A DNA stretch of 15,787 nt from CADEEN01 sp031379365 (GTDB lineage: Bacteria; Pseudomonadota; Gammaproteobacteria; Burkholderiales; Burkholderiaceae_C). Below the pieces are notes generated by a model. The model saw only the letters and a program-made list of their open reading frames with translations, was not told the DNA's origin and did not search any database. Both the position numbers and the translations under genes were made by a program. Positions 4,712 to 13,565 of this stretch are shown piece by piece; position 1 is the first letter of the stretch; each line of letters begins with the position of its first letter. The stretch covers positions 1-15,787 of the forward strand of contig JANNFB010000048.1 in NCBI GenBank assembly GCA_031379365.1. The letters are read 5' to 3'.

Positions 4712-7054
4712 ATGAGTTTCCTAGACAAGTTCACGACCAAAGGCCCCAAGGGCCGTGCCAGCGACAAGGCGTCGGATGACGAGTTGGCCTCGATGTTCGA
4801 CGAGGTCGTCCCGCTGGGCCGCAATGAAACCGCCGTGGCCGCGGCTGCAGGGGGTGCGATGACGCAGGACATGAACGCGGTGGTCACGGCGCCCGCCCTG
4901 AACGCGGACTCGTCGATCCTGTCCGAGGCCTTGCCGTCCGAGACCGCCGGCGACTTCACCGAAACGCGGCTGCCGGGTGCCGACGGCGCCGGCACGGGCG
5001 GCACCGGGCTGCCCCTGATCGGCGGCATGCCTCTGGCACAGCAGCAACGCATCCTGACCTTTGTCGTCGGCGCCGGCGTGGTCGCCTTGGCCCTGGGTGC
5101 CTACCTTGCCATCAGTGCGGCCACGCGCAGCGCGGCGCAGGTGGGTGCAACCGGCCAGGCCATGATGCATTCACAGCGCTTGGCCAAGTCGGTGTCCCAG
5201 GCCCTCGTGGGCAATGCTGCGGCCTTCCCTGAAGTGCGTGAGAGCGCGGAGGTGCTGGCGGCCAACATGCGTGGGCTGAAGGACGGCAGCGCCGAGCTTT
5301 CCGCTGCGTCGGCCACGGCGCAGGAGGCGATCGAGCCTCTGATGGTGATGGTCGACCGCGCAGAGAAGAACGCCGCAACCCTGCTTGGCCAGCAGAAAAA
5401 TCTGACCCAGGTCGGACTGGCCTTGCGCTCCATCAACCGTCAGTCGGCCGAACTGCTCGAAAGCACAGAAACAATCTCGGCCCTGAAGGTGCAGCAGGAC
5501 GCGTCTGGCAGCGAGATTGCTGCCATCGGCCAGCTGGTCATGCTGACCCAGCGCATTGGCAAGAGCGCGAACGAGTTCCTCACGGCCGAGGGCGTGAGCC
5601 CGGAAGCCGTGTTCCTGCTTGGCAAGGACCTGGGTTCGTTCAAGGACATTGCCACGGGCCTGCTCAGCGGCAGCACCGAACTGCGCCTGCCTGGCACCAA
5701 GGACGCGCAAACCAAGGAGCGCCTGACGCAGCTCCTCGCGCAGTATGAAAAGACGCGGGCAGATGCCAGCGCCATCCTCGGGAACTTGCAGGGGTTGGTC
5801 GCGGCGCGCGAGGCGCAGGCCTCGGTCGTGGCCGACAGCGAGCCCTTGCGCAAAGGTCTCGAAGCGGTGCAGGAGCGCCTCGGCGGGGGCGGTGCCGGCG
5901 TCGGCCGGTTGGCCCTGGTGCTGCTCGGCTTGGCCGGCCTGGCCGCGGGCGGGTTTGGCTTCCTTCGATTGTTCGTTGCCGACCAGGCCCAGCGTTCCTA
6001 CCAGGCCGAGGGCCAACGTCAGCAGGCCCAGCGCCAGGAGCAGGAGGCCAAGCGCGTCAACGACGCCAACCAGGCCGCGATTTTGCGATTGATGAACGAG
6101 CTGCAAACGGTGGCCGAGGGCGACTTGACCCAGCAGGCCACCGTGACTGAAGACATCACGGGCGCCATCGCCGACTCGGTGAACTACACGGTGGAAGAGT
6201 TGCGCACCCTGGTGTCGCAAGTGCAGGGCACGGTCGGTCGGGTGACGGACACGACCCAGCAGGTCGAGAACACCTCGACCGAGCTGCTGGCGGCCTCCAC
6301 CGAGCAGTTGCGCGAGATTCGCGAGACCGGCGAGTCGGTGCTGCAGATGGCTGGCCGCATCAATCAGGTGTCGGCCCAGGCCCAGCAGACCGCCGAGGTG
6401 GCGCGTCGCTCGCTGGCGGCGGCCGAAACCGGTCGGGCTGCAGTGCAGAACACGATCGGCGGCATGAACACCATGCGCGACCAGATCCAGGAAACCTCCA
6501 AGCGCATCAAGCGCCTGGGCGAGTCGTCGCAGGAGATCGGCGAGATCACCGAGCTGATCTCCGACATCACGGAGCAGACCAACGTGCTGGCGCTCAACGC
6601 CGCCATCCAGGCGGCCTCAGCCGGCGAAGCCGGGCGCGGCTTCTCGGTGGTGGCAGAAGAGGTGCAGCGCCTGGCCGAACGCTCGGGCGACGCGACACGC
6701 CAGATCGCGGCGCTGGTCAAGGCGATTCAGACCGATACGCAAGACGCGGTGGGCGCCATGGAACGCTCCACCCAGGGCGTGGTCGAAAACACCAAGCTGT
6801 CCGACGCGGCCGGCAGTGCGCTGGTCGACATTGACCGCGTGACGCGCCAGCTGGCCGAACTGATCGAACAGATCTCGACCAACGCGCTCGAAGAGGCGCG
6901 CTCGGCAAACGTTGTGGCCGCCAACATCCAGCACATCTTCGCGGTCACCGAGCAGACCGGCGAGGGCACACGCTCGACCGCGCAGATGGTGCGCGAGCTG
7001 TCACGCACGGCCGAAGAACTGAAGCAATCGGTGGCCCGATTCAAGATCGCATGA
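4712..7054 (+). CDS. pilJ: Type IV pilus chemoreceptor PilJ (methyl-accepting family)
   Basis: Inner-membrane chemoreceptor of 780 residues feeding the Chp kinase; in P. aeruginosa it contacts pilin and reports surface contact. Order: a cytoplasmic, low-complexity N-terminus (1-113); TM1 about 114-135; a periplasmic helical PilJ-type sensor with two similar modules (SQRLAKSVSQAL from about 155 and TQRIGKSANEFL further on); TM2 about 400-422; a Gln-rich HAMP-like linker with GDLTQQATVTEDITGAIADSVNYTVEEL; then a coiled-coil signalling domain with the hairpin tip around Glu621 (EQTNVLALNAAIQAASAGE, then GRGFSVVAEEVQRLAERS). The C-terminus lacks the tether pentapeptide that CheR/CheB bind in some receptors. 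ATG 4712 follows AGGGG at 4702-4706; the open frame to 4598 overlaps pilI and is rejected. The N-terminal extension is longer than in Pseudomonas PilJ (682 residues). Confidence 0.94.
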   Translation: MSFLDKFTTKGPKGRASDKASDDELASMFDEVVPLGRNETAVAAAAGGAMTQDMNAVVTAPALNADSSILSEALPSETAGDFTETRLPGADGAGTGGTGLPLIGGMPLAQQQRILTFVVGAGVVALALGAYLAISAATRSAAQVGATGQAMMHSQRLAKSVSQALVGNAAAFPEVRESAEVLAANMRGLKDGSAELSAASATAQEAIEPLMVMVDRAEKNAATLLGQQKNLTQVGLALRSINRQSAELLESTETISALKVQQDASGSEIAAIGQLVMLTQRIGKSANEFLTAEGVSPEAVFLLGKDLGSFKDIATGLLSGSTELRLPGTKDAQTKERLTQLLAQYEKTRADASAILGNLQGLVAAREAQASVVADSEPLRKGLEAVQERLGGGGAGVGRLALVLLGLAGLAAGGFGFLRLFVADQAQRSYQAEGQRQQAQRQEQEAKRVNDANQAAILRLMNELQTVAEGDLTQQATVTEDITGAIADSVNYTVEELRTLVSQVQGTVGRVTDTTQQVENTSTELLAASTEQLREIRETGESVLQMAGRINQVSAQAQQTAEVARRSLAAAETGRAAVQNTIGGMNTMRDQIQETSKRIKRLGESSQEIGEITELISDITEQTNVLALNAAIQAASAGEAGRGFSVVAEEVQRLAERSGDATRQIAALVKAIQTDTQDAVGAMERSTQGVVENTKLSDAAGSALVDIDRVTRQLAELIEQISTNALEEARSANVVAANIQHIFAVTEQTGEGTRSTAQMVRELSRTAEELKQSVARFKIA

Positions 7055-7060
7055 TCAGGC

Positions 7061-7145
7061 CCACCCCCGAAGCGGCTTCGCCGCTTCCCCTCGAGGGGGA
7101 GCACCACTGGACCGGCAAAGTCGGATCCGCGGCGTTCGCTCGGCA
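7061..7145. repeat. REP-like palindromic element between pilJ and chpA
   Basis: The 145-bp pilJ-chpA gap opens with a perfect hairpin (arms 7069-7076 and 7080-7087, 3-base loop), then a 12-bp palindrome CCCCTCGAGGGG (7087-7098), then a GC-rich tail with partial dyads up to about 7145. From memory this pattern (a GAAGCGGC-TTC-GCCGCTTC stem, then a C-run/G-run palindrome and a GGCAAAG-CGGATCC tail) recurs between genes in Burkholderiales genomes, but that is recall and was not searched. No T-run follows, so a classical terminator is not indicated. It lies where P. aeruginosa has pilK. Confidence 0.6.
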
Positions 7146-7199
7146 GGACATCATGGTGCACCGCCACGTGTGCACTAACGACATTCCGTAAGGCACGCG

Positions 7200-10100
7200 A
7201 TGGATCTCCCGCACGACACCGAGACGATCGATGACCTGAGTGCCCTGTCCTGGGTGCAGGAAGAGTTGCGGCGCTCGCTGGAGGCCGCGCACAAGGCCAT
7301 GCGGCGCTATCTCAAGGAGGCCGAAGCCCTGGCCGGCTCCGACATCGACGCAGTCGACCCAGGCGTGCTGCGTACTGCGCGCTCCCAGTTGCACCAAGGC
7401 GTCGGCGCGCTGGAACTGGTCGGCCTGCCGGCGGCAGCGCAGTTGTTGCGCGCCAATGAAGCGGCGCTGCAAAAACTCAGTGGACGTCCCGTCACCCTGA
7501 CCCTGAAGGCCTGCGAAACCATCGAGCAGGCGTCGTTTGCCCTGCTCGACTACCTGTCGCGGCTGCTGGCCGACAAGCCGGTGTCGCCGCTGGCGATGTT
7601 CCCGCAGTACCGTGCGGTACAGGAGCTCGCGGGCGCCGACCGCATCCACCCGGCCGACCTGTGGCTGCATGACTGGCAATGGCATGACATTGCCGTCGAT
7701 CTGACGGCCCAGCCGCAGGCGGCCGATGACGCTTCGCGCAGCGAGGTCGAGACCCATACCCTGGCTCTGATGCGCCAGCCTGAGGGCCCGGCCGCGGCCC
7801 GCTTGAGTGATTTGTTCGCGGGCTTGGCCGCCAGCACCCGCGCTGCGGCGGGCGCCACCGATCGTTGGTTGGCCACCTCCTGGCAACTGGCCAGTGCCTT
7901 CTTCGAGGCCCAGGCCCAGGGTTTGTTGGGTCTCGATGTCTACAGCAAGCGGGTTGCCTCGCGACTGCTGGCGCAACTGCGCATGACCGCACGCGGCGAT
8001 GCCGATCAGGCCGGCGAGGTTTCACAGCGTCTGGCGCAGGACCTGCTCTTCTTTTGTGCCCAGGCCAAGTCGCCGGGCGATGGCCGAGGCGCGCCGCGCC
8101 TGGCGGCTGTGCGCCTGGCCTGGGGTCTCGCGCGCCGGCCACCCGTCGACTACCTCGCGGCCCAGCTGGGCCGTTTCGACCCGGCCTGGATTGTCCAGGC
8201 CAAGAAGCGCGTCAATGCAGCCAAGGAGAGTTGGTCTGCGGTGGCCGGCGCCGAGTTGCACCGGCTGTCGACACTGAACGAGCAGTTCCAGCTGGTTGGC
8301 GACTCGATCAAGCGCCTCTTTACCGGCGGCGAGGGCCTGGCCCAGGCGCTCTCGGCGGTGTCGAGCCAGACGGTGGCGTCGGGTACGGCGCCGGCGCCTG
8401 CCCTGGCAATGGAAGTGGCCACGGCCATGCTCTATCTCGAAGCCTCGATCGAGGACGCCGAGTTCGATCACCCCGCCCAAGCCGATCGCGTGCGCCGTTT
8501 GGCCAAGCGGGTGACAGCCGTGCACGGCGGGGCGGAGCCCGAGCCGCTCGAGGCCTGGATGGAGGAGCTCTATCGCAGGGTGTCGGACCGCCAGACCATG
8601 GGCAGCGTGGTGCAGGAGCTGCGCGGCGCCCTGACCGAGTCGGAGAAGGCCATCGATGCCTACTTCCGTCAACCGTCGGTGCGCGACACGCTGCACCCCG
8701 TGCCGGCCCAGCTCAATTCCATGCGCGGGGTGTTCTCCGTGCTCGGGCTGGACCACGCCTCTCAGGCGGTGGTGCGCATGCGCGACGACGTTGGCGCTCT
8801 GGCCGCAGCCACCGGCGAGGGTTTCGACGCCCCGGCGGTCGAGCGCCTGGCCAGCAACCTCGGCGCGCTCGGTTTTCTGATCGACATGCTCAGTGTGCAG
8901 CCGGCAATGGCCAAGTCGCTTTTTGCCTTCGACGCCACCAGTGGCCTGTTGCGCTCCGTCGTGGGCGGCGGCAGCCACCGCGCGTCGGAGTTCGGCACCT
9001 TGTCCGAGCCTGCCACGGCGGCCCCGGCACCGGTGGAGCCGCGCTTGATCGAGCAGGCGCAGTCCTTGGCCATGGCCGCAGCCCACCCCGAAGTGCCTCT
9101 GGCCGAGGTCTCGCGTGAGCTCGAGCGCTTGTCGCAGGAAGCGATGGTGGCCGACCAGCCGGTGCTGGCCGAGACCATGCACGCGGTCAAGACCGCCTTT
9201 GCCGACGCCCAGGACGACAACGAACGCCAGGCGGTGCGCGACGAACTGGCGCAGGCCATGGCCGATTTCGTTCACACCTCGTCAGAGGCTGCGGCGCTGG
9301 ATGGCCTGCCGCCGACGCGTCCCGTGCCGCTGTTGTCCTCCGAACCGACGCCCGCGGGAACGACCGGGCTCGAAGACGACGATGAAATGCGCGACATCTT
9401 CCTCGAGGAAGCGCGCGAGGTGATCGGCAATGCCGAGCAGGCCTTGTCGTCGCTGGTGTCTGCGCCCGACGACCTCGGCGAGATGACCAGCGTGCGGCGC
9501 GCCTTCCACACGCTCAAGGGCAGCTCGCGCATGGTTGGCCTGGCCACCTTTGGTGAAGCCGCCTGGTCTTGCGAACAGCTCTACAACCGCCGGCTCGCCG
9601 ACAGCCAGGCGGCCGACGGCGAACTGTTGGCCTTGACCACCGACGTGCTGTCCTACCTGAGTGACTGGGTCGAAGCCATCGGCGAGCGCCGCGACGGCGG
9701 TCACCGCGCCCTCGATGTCCAAGGCGCGGTAGATGCCTTCGGCATCGACGGCCAGCACACCACCCTGGCCTTGCCCGGCGCGCCCATCGTGCTGGCGGCG
9801 CGCGAACTGCCGCCGACCTTCGATCGCCTGGGGCCGAGCACGGCCTCCACCGCATTGACGATGCCGCAGGTGTCGGCGCCGATGCCCTTGTTCGATCTGT
9901 TGCCCGATCTGCCGAGTGCGCAGGACCTCGAATTGCGCCCGGCGGCGTCGGCGATCCAGCCGATCGACAAGATGCTGGGTGGCGACGACGAAGTGGCATT
10001 CGAGCTCGACCTGGGCGAAGCGGCCCACTTGCCCGTGGCGGGCGCCGCCGCGCTGCAGGCCTTGGCCTTGCCAGAGTTCGATCACGATGGCCCCGGCCCC

Positions 10101-13100
10101 GACGAAGTGTCGGCCCTGATGTCGCTCGACATCATCGAGCCACCGCCACCGCCCGCGATCGAGCCGCGCGGGCCGTTCGCGCTGTCCATGCCGGAGCCGG
10201 CGCTGGAACCGGAACTGGAACCGGAACCTTCAAGCAGTATCGAGGCCTTGCCGGTGCTCGCGCCGCCACTGGCACAGCCGGCACCTGAACCCGTGCCGGA
10301 GCCGGAGCCGGAGTCCGAGCCGTACAAGATGATCGGCGCCTTGCGCGTCGGCATCCCGCTGTTCAACATCTTCCTCAACGAGGCTGATGAACAGTCGCGT
10401 CGTCTGTGTACCGAACTGGCCGAATGGGCCCATGAATTGCATCAGCCCGTGGCGGACTCTGCCGTGGCACTGGCCCACTCACTGGCCGGCAACTCAGCCA
10501 CCGTCGGTTTTACCGATCTGTCCCATCTGGCGCGACTGCTCGAGCATGCGCTGTCGCGCTCGCAGGCCCTGCGCGAGGGCGACCCCGCCGAAGCCGCGTT
10601 GTTCAATGACAGCGCCGATGAGATTCGCCGCCTGCTGCACCAATTCGCCGCAGGCTTTCTCAAGGCGCCGCCGCCCGAGTTGGTGGCGCGCCTGATCGAT
10701 CACGAGCGCCACAGCGCCGAACGCCTGCACGCCCAGTCGCAGTTGCCAGAGGCCCAGGACAGCATCTCCGACGTGCACCCGTCGATCTTCGAACCCACCG
10801 CGCCGCCGGCGCCCGCAGCGCTCGCCGAGCTCGCGCCAGAGCCCCAGGCGGCGGAGCCGCCGGTGGTGTCGTCACCCGCGTTGGCGCCTCCTGCCGAGGT
10901 GGCGGACAGCGAGCTGCCGGTGTTCGAGGCGTTGGACAGCAGCAGCGCGCCGCTGCCACTGGGCCAGACCCAGTTCCATGCCTTGAGTGAACTGGCACCG
11001 CTCACGCCCCTCTCCGGCGCACGCCGCCTGGCCGAGCCGCGTGCCGACAGTGCCGCGGACGATGCCGACATCGATGCCGTGGACGCCATCGACGCGGAGC
11101 TGTTCCCGATCTTCGAGGAAGAGGCGCTCGAACTGCTGCCCCAGCTCGCCGCCCGCATGCGCGACTGGGCCGAGCGACCCGCTGATGCGGCCGGGCCGGC
11201 CGCCTGCATGCGCACCTTGCACACCCTGAAAGGCGGCGCGCGACTGGCCGGCGCGATGCGACTGGGCGAACGAGCGCACCGTCTCGAGACGGCGATCGAA
11301 CGCCTGGCCGCGCACGAACTCATTGCCGGCCCCGAGGTCGAGGCCCTGTTCACCCACGTCGACGCCATCGGCGCGAGCTTCGACGCGCTGCGTGACGCCG
11401 GCGCAGCGGTGATGCCTGCGGTGCTCCCCGCGGCGTCTGCCGTCGCAGCCTTCGCCGTGGTTGCTCCCTCGCCGCTCCCAGCCGTGCCGCTGGACGCGCC
11501 GCAGCCTCGCGCGGCCGCAGCCTCGCCTGCTGCCACCCGGCCGGGCGATCTGGCGCCGATCGACTGGCAGCGTTTCGCGGCCCACTTGCCGTCGGCCAGT
11601 GAGATCACCGGCATGGCCGGCGAGCGCACTGCCACCGACGCCCAGCCGGGCAGTGGCACCGTGCGGGTGCGCGCGCCGCTGCTCGACCGTCTGGTCAACC
11701 AGGCCGGCGAGGTCAGCATCACGCGCTCGCGCATCGATGCCGACGTGGCCCAGATGCAGGTGTCGCTCACCGACCTGACAGAAAACCTGGAGCGCCTTCG
11801 CAGTCAGCTGCGTGAGATCGAGCTGCAGGCCGAGACCCAGATCGGCTCGCGCATCGAGGCGGCCAAGGCCGAGGGGCACGCTTTCGATCCGCTCGAGATG
11901 GACCGCTTCACGCGCTTCCAGGAGTTGACGCGGATGATGGCCGAGTCGGTGAACGACGTGGCCACGGTGCAGCGCAGCCTGCAACGCGCCTTGCAGTCCG
12001 CCGAGGACGATCTGGCCGCGCAGGCCCGACTCACGCGCGAGCTGCAGGACGACCTGCTGCGCACGCGCATGGTCGAGTTCGAGAGCCTGTCGGACCGCCT
12101 CTACCGCGTCGTTCGGCAGGCGGCCAAGGAGACGCACAAGCAGGTTCGCCTGGACCTCGTCGGGGGCTCGATCGAAGTGGACCGCGGTGTGCTCGAGCGC
12201 ATGGGCGGGGCGTTCGAGCATTTGCTGCGCAATTGCGTCACCCACGGCATCGAACTGCCGGATGCGCGCCAGGCCGCAGGCAAGGACGCGGCGGGCCAGA
12301 TCACCATCGCCGTTGCCCACGAAGGCAACGAAGTCGCGGTGGAGTTTCGCGATGACGGCGGCGGCCTCGATCTGCAACGCATCCGCGCGCGTGGCTTGGC
12401 GCTCGGCCTGATCGCGGCCGACGCCTGGCCCAGCGACGGTGAATTGGCCCAGCTGATCTTCACGCCCGGTTTCTCCACCGCCGAATCCGTCACCGAGCTT
12501 GCGGGTCGCGGCATCGGCATGGACGTGGTCCGCGCTGACGTGAATGCGCTCGGTGGTCGCATCGAAACCGCCACCGCGGCAGGGCAGGGCACCAGTTTCC
12601 GTCTGGTGCTGCCGCTGACGACCGCCGTGACCCAGGTCGTGATGCTGCGGGCCGGTGCGGTCACGGTGGCGGTACCCGCCACGCTGGTCGAGACCGTGCG
12701 CCGCGCGTCCGCGACCGAGATTGCGGAGGCCTATATCGGCGGGCACTACCCCTATGCCGACAAGTCCTTGCCCTTCTTCTGGCTCGGCGCGCTGTTGCAA
12801 GCGGGCGGGCGCAGCCAGGAGGTTGCGGCGCGCTCCCAGTTCGTGGTGGTGATTCGGAGTGCACAGCAGCGCATCGCGGTGCACGTCGACGAAGTTCTCG
12901 GTAACCAGGAAGTGGTGGTCAAGAACCTGGGTCCGCAGCTGTCGCGCCTGCCGGGTCTGGCCGGCATCACGTTGCTGGCCTCGGGCGGGCCGGCCTTGAT
13001 CTACAACCCGGTGGCGCTGGCCACGCTGTATGGCGAACAGGCGCGCAGCGCCATGCGCGCCGGTGCGGCCACTGCCCGTTTCCAACCCAGCACGGTGGAA

Positions 13101-13496
13101 CTCGCAACCGTGCGGCACGCGCCGCTGGTGTTGGTGGTCGACGACTCCTTGACCGTGCGCCGTGTCACGCAGCGCTTGCTGGTGCGCGAGGGCTACCGCG
13201 TCACCCTGGCCAAGGACGGCCTGGACGCGATCGAGAAGCTGGCCGAAGAGAAGCCCGACATCGTGCTATCCGACATCGAGATGCCCCGCATGGATGGTTT
13301 CGATCTGGTGCGCAACATGCGCGCCGATGCCAATCTGCGCGATCTGCCGGTGATCATGATCACTTCGCGCATCGCGCAGAAGCACCGCGACCACGCGGCC
13401 GAGCTGGGCGTCGACCATTACCTCGGCAAGCCCTACGCCGAGGAAGACTTGTTGTCCCTGGTGGCGCGCTACACCGCGCCGCACACCTTGAGCTGA
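7200..13496 (+). CDS. chpA: Hybrid chemotaxis histidine kinase ChpA (PilL)
   Basis: CheA-type kinase of 2098 residues controlling type IV pilus motility (P. aeruginosa ChpA, about 2470). The first 600 or so residues resemble FimL/the ChpA N-terminus, with helical Hpt-like modules near 16-100 and 470-560 that lack a proper phospho-His motif. Next come Hpt modules with His770 (FHTLKGSSRMVG), His1093 (AHSLAGNSATVG) and His1341 (LHTLKGGARLAG), separated by Ala/Pro/Glu-rich linkers. The kinase core has a P3-like dimerisation helix (about 1490-1640), an N-box with Asn1678 and His1682 (LLRNCVTHGIE), a G1 box Asp1718-Asp1719-Gly-Gly-Gly, a G2 box Gly1769-Arg-Gly-Ile-Gly-Met and a G3 box GQGTSF. A CheW-like domain (about 1805-1945) and a receiver follow (Asp1981-Asp1982, phospho-acceptor Asp2025, Lys2077). 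All catalytic boxes look intact. ATG 7200 follows TAAGG 6 bp upstream, a modest site. Confidence 0.95.
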   Translation: MDLPHDTETIDDLSALSWVQEELRRSLEAAHKAMRRYLKEAEALAGSDIDAVDPGVLRTARSQLHQGVGALELVGLPAAAQLLRANEAALQKLSGRPVTLTLKACETIEQASFALLDYLSRLLADKPVSPLAMFPQYRAVQELAGADRIHPADLWLHDWQWHDIAVDLTAQPQAADDASRSEVETHTLALMRQPEGPAAARLSDLFAGLAASTRAAAGATDRWLATSWQLASAFFEAQAQGLLGLDVYSKRVASRLLAQLRMTARGDADQAGEVSQRLAQDLLFFCAQAKSPGDGRGAPRLAAVRLAWGLARRPPVDYLAAQLGRFDPAWIVQAKKRVNAAKESWSAVAGAELHRLSTLNEQFQLVGDSIKRLFTGGEGLAQALSAVSSQTVASGTAPAPALAMEVATAMLYLEASIEDAEFDHPAQADRVRRLAKRVTAVHGGAEPEPLEAWMEELYRRVSDRQTMGSVVQELRGALTESEKAIDAYFRQPSVRDTLHPVPAQLNSMRGVFSVLGLDHASQAVVRMRDDVGALAAATGEGFDAPAVERLASNLGALGFLIDMLSVQPAMAKSLFAFDATSGLLRSVVGGGSHRASEFGTLSEPATAAPAPVEPRLIEQAQSLAMAAAHPEVPLAEVSRELERLSQEAMVADQPVLAETMHAVKTAFADAQDDNERQAVRDELAQAMADFVHTSSEAAALDGLPPTRPVPLLSSEPTPAGTTGLEDDDEMRDIFLEEAREVIGNAEQALSSLVSAPDDLGEMTSVRRAFHTLKGSSRMVGLATFGEAAWSCEQLYNRRLADSQAADGELLALTTDVLSYLSDWVEAIGERRDGGHRALDVQGAVDAFGIDGQHTTLALPGAPIVLAARELPPTFDRLGPSTASTALTMPQVSAPMPLFDLLPDLPSAQDLELRPAASAIQPIDKMLGGDDEVAFELDLGEAAHLPVAGAAALQALALPEFDHDGPGPDEVSALMSLDIIEPPPPPAIEPRGPFALSMPEPALEPELEPEPSSSIEALPVLAPPLAQPAPEPVPEPEPESEPYKMIGALRVGIPLFNIFLNEADEQSRRLCTELAEWAHELHQPVADSAVALAHSLAGNSATVGFTDLSHLARLLEHALSRSQALREGDPAEAALFNDSADEIRRLLHQFAAGFLKAPPPELVARLIDHERHSAERLHAQSQLPEAQDSISDVHPSIFEPTAPPAPAALAELAPEPQAAEPPVVSSPALAPPAEVADSELPVFEALDSSSAPLPLGQTQFHALSELAPLTPLSGARRLAEPRADSAADDADIDAVDAIDAELFPIFEEEALELLPQLAARMRDWAERPADAAGPAACMRTLHTLKGGARLAGAMRLGERAHRLETAIERLAAHELIAGPEVEALFTHVDAIGASFDALRDAGAAVMPAVLPAASAVAAFAVVAPSPLPAVPLDAPQPRAAAASPAATRPGDLAPIDWQRFAAHLPSASEITGMAGERTATDAQPGSGTVRVRAPLLDRLVNQAGEVSITRSRIDADVAQMQVSLTDLTENLERLRSQLREIELQAETQIGSRIEAAKAEGHAFDPLEMDRFTRFQELTRMMAESVNDVATVQRSLQRALQSAEDDLAAQARLTRELQDDLLRTRMVEFESLSDRLYRVVRQAAKETHKQVRLDLVGGSIEVDRGVLERMGGAFEHLLRNCVTHGIELPDARQAAGKDAAGQITIAVAHEGNEVAVEFRDDGGGLDLQRIRARGLALGLIAADAWPSDGELAQLIFTPGFSTAESVTELAGRGIGMDVVRADVNALGGRIETATAAGQGTSFRLVLPLTTAVTQVVMLRAGAVTVAVPATLVETVRRASATEIAEAYIGGHYPYADKSLPFFWLGALLQAGGRSQEVAARSQFVVVIRSAQQRIAVHVDEVLGNQEVVVKNLGPQLSRLPGLAGITLLASGGPALIYNPVALATLYGEQARSAMRAGAATARFQPSTVELATVRHAPLVLVVDDSLTVRRVTQRLLVREGYRVTLAKDGLDAIEKLAEEKPDIVLSDIEMPRMDGFDLVRNMRADANLRDLPVIMITSRIAQKHRDHAAELGVDHYLGKPYAEEDLLSLVARYTAPHTLS
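10131..10329 (+). repeat. Pro/Glu-rich linker with short tandem repeats inside chpA
   Basis: This segment of chpA encodes a disordered Pro/Glu/Ala linker just before the His1093 Hpt module. It contains a perfect tandem pair of the 12-mer CTGGAACCGGAA (10203-10214 and 10215-10226) and later runs of near-identical Pro-Glu codons (around 10295-10322). The repeats keep frame, so their number could vary between strains without breaking the protein. Confidence 0.65.
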
Positions 13497-13554
13497 GATG
13501 CTGAGGCGCAGAGAGCAGGCTGCCGCAGAGCAGATGAGGTGCGCGCCGCGTCAC

Positions 13555-13559
13555 GGAGG
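13555..13559 (+). promoter_or_regulatory. Ribosome binding site fixing the GGDEF gene start
   Basis: GGAGG lies 6 bp before GTG 13566. It favours that start over the in-frame GTG at 13539, which has no such site behind it. Confidence 0.75.
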
Positions 13560-13565
13560 CCGGCC

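Noticed and set aside
7156..7175. GTGCAC repeated at 7156-7161 and 7170-7175 before chpA, possible operator
   Set aside because: Each copy is a 6-bp palindrome, so direct and inverted readings are equal; too short to separate from chance, and no recognisable promoter is next to it.
10872..13118. 748-codon open frame on the minus strand opposite chpA
   Set aside because: It is antisense to the conserved kinase core of chpA; long antisense frames are common in high-GC genes and the translation (Arg/His/Gly-rich) resembles no protein.
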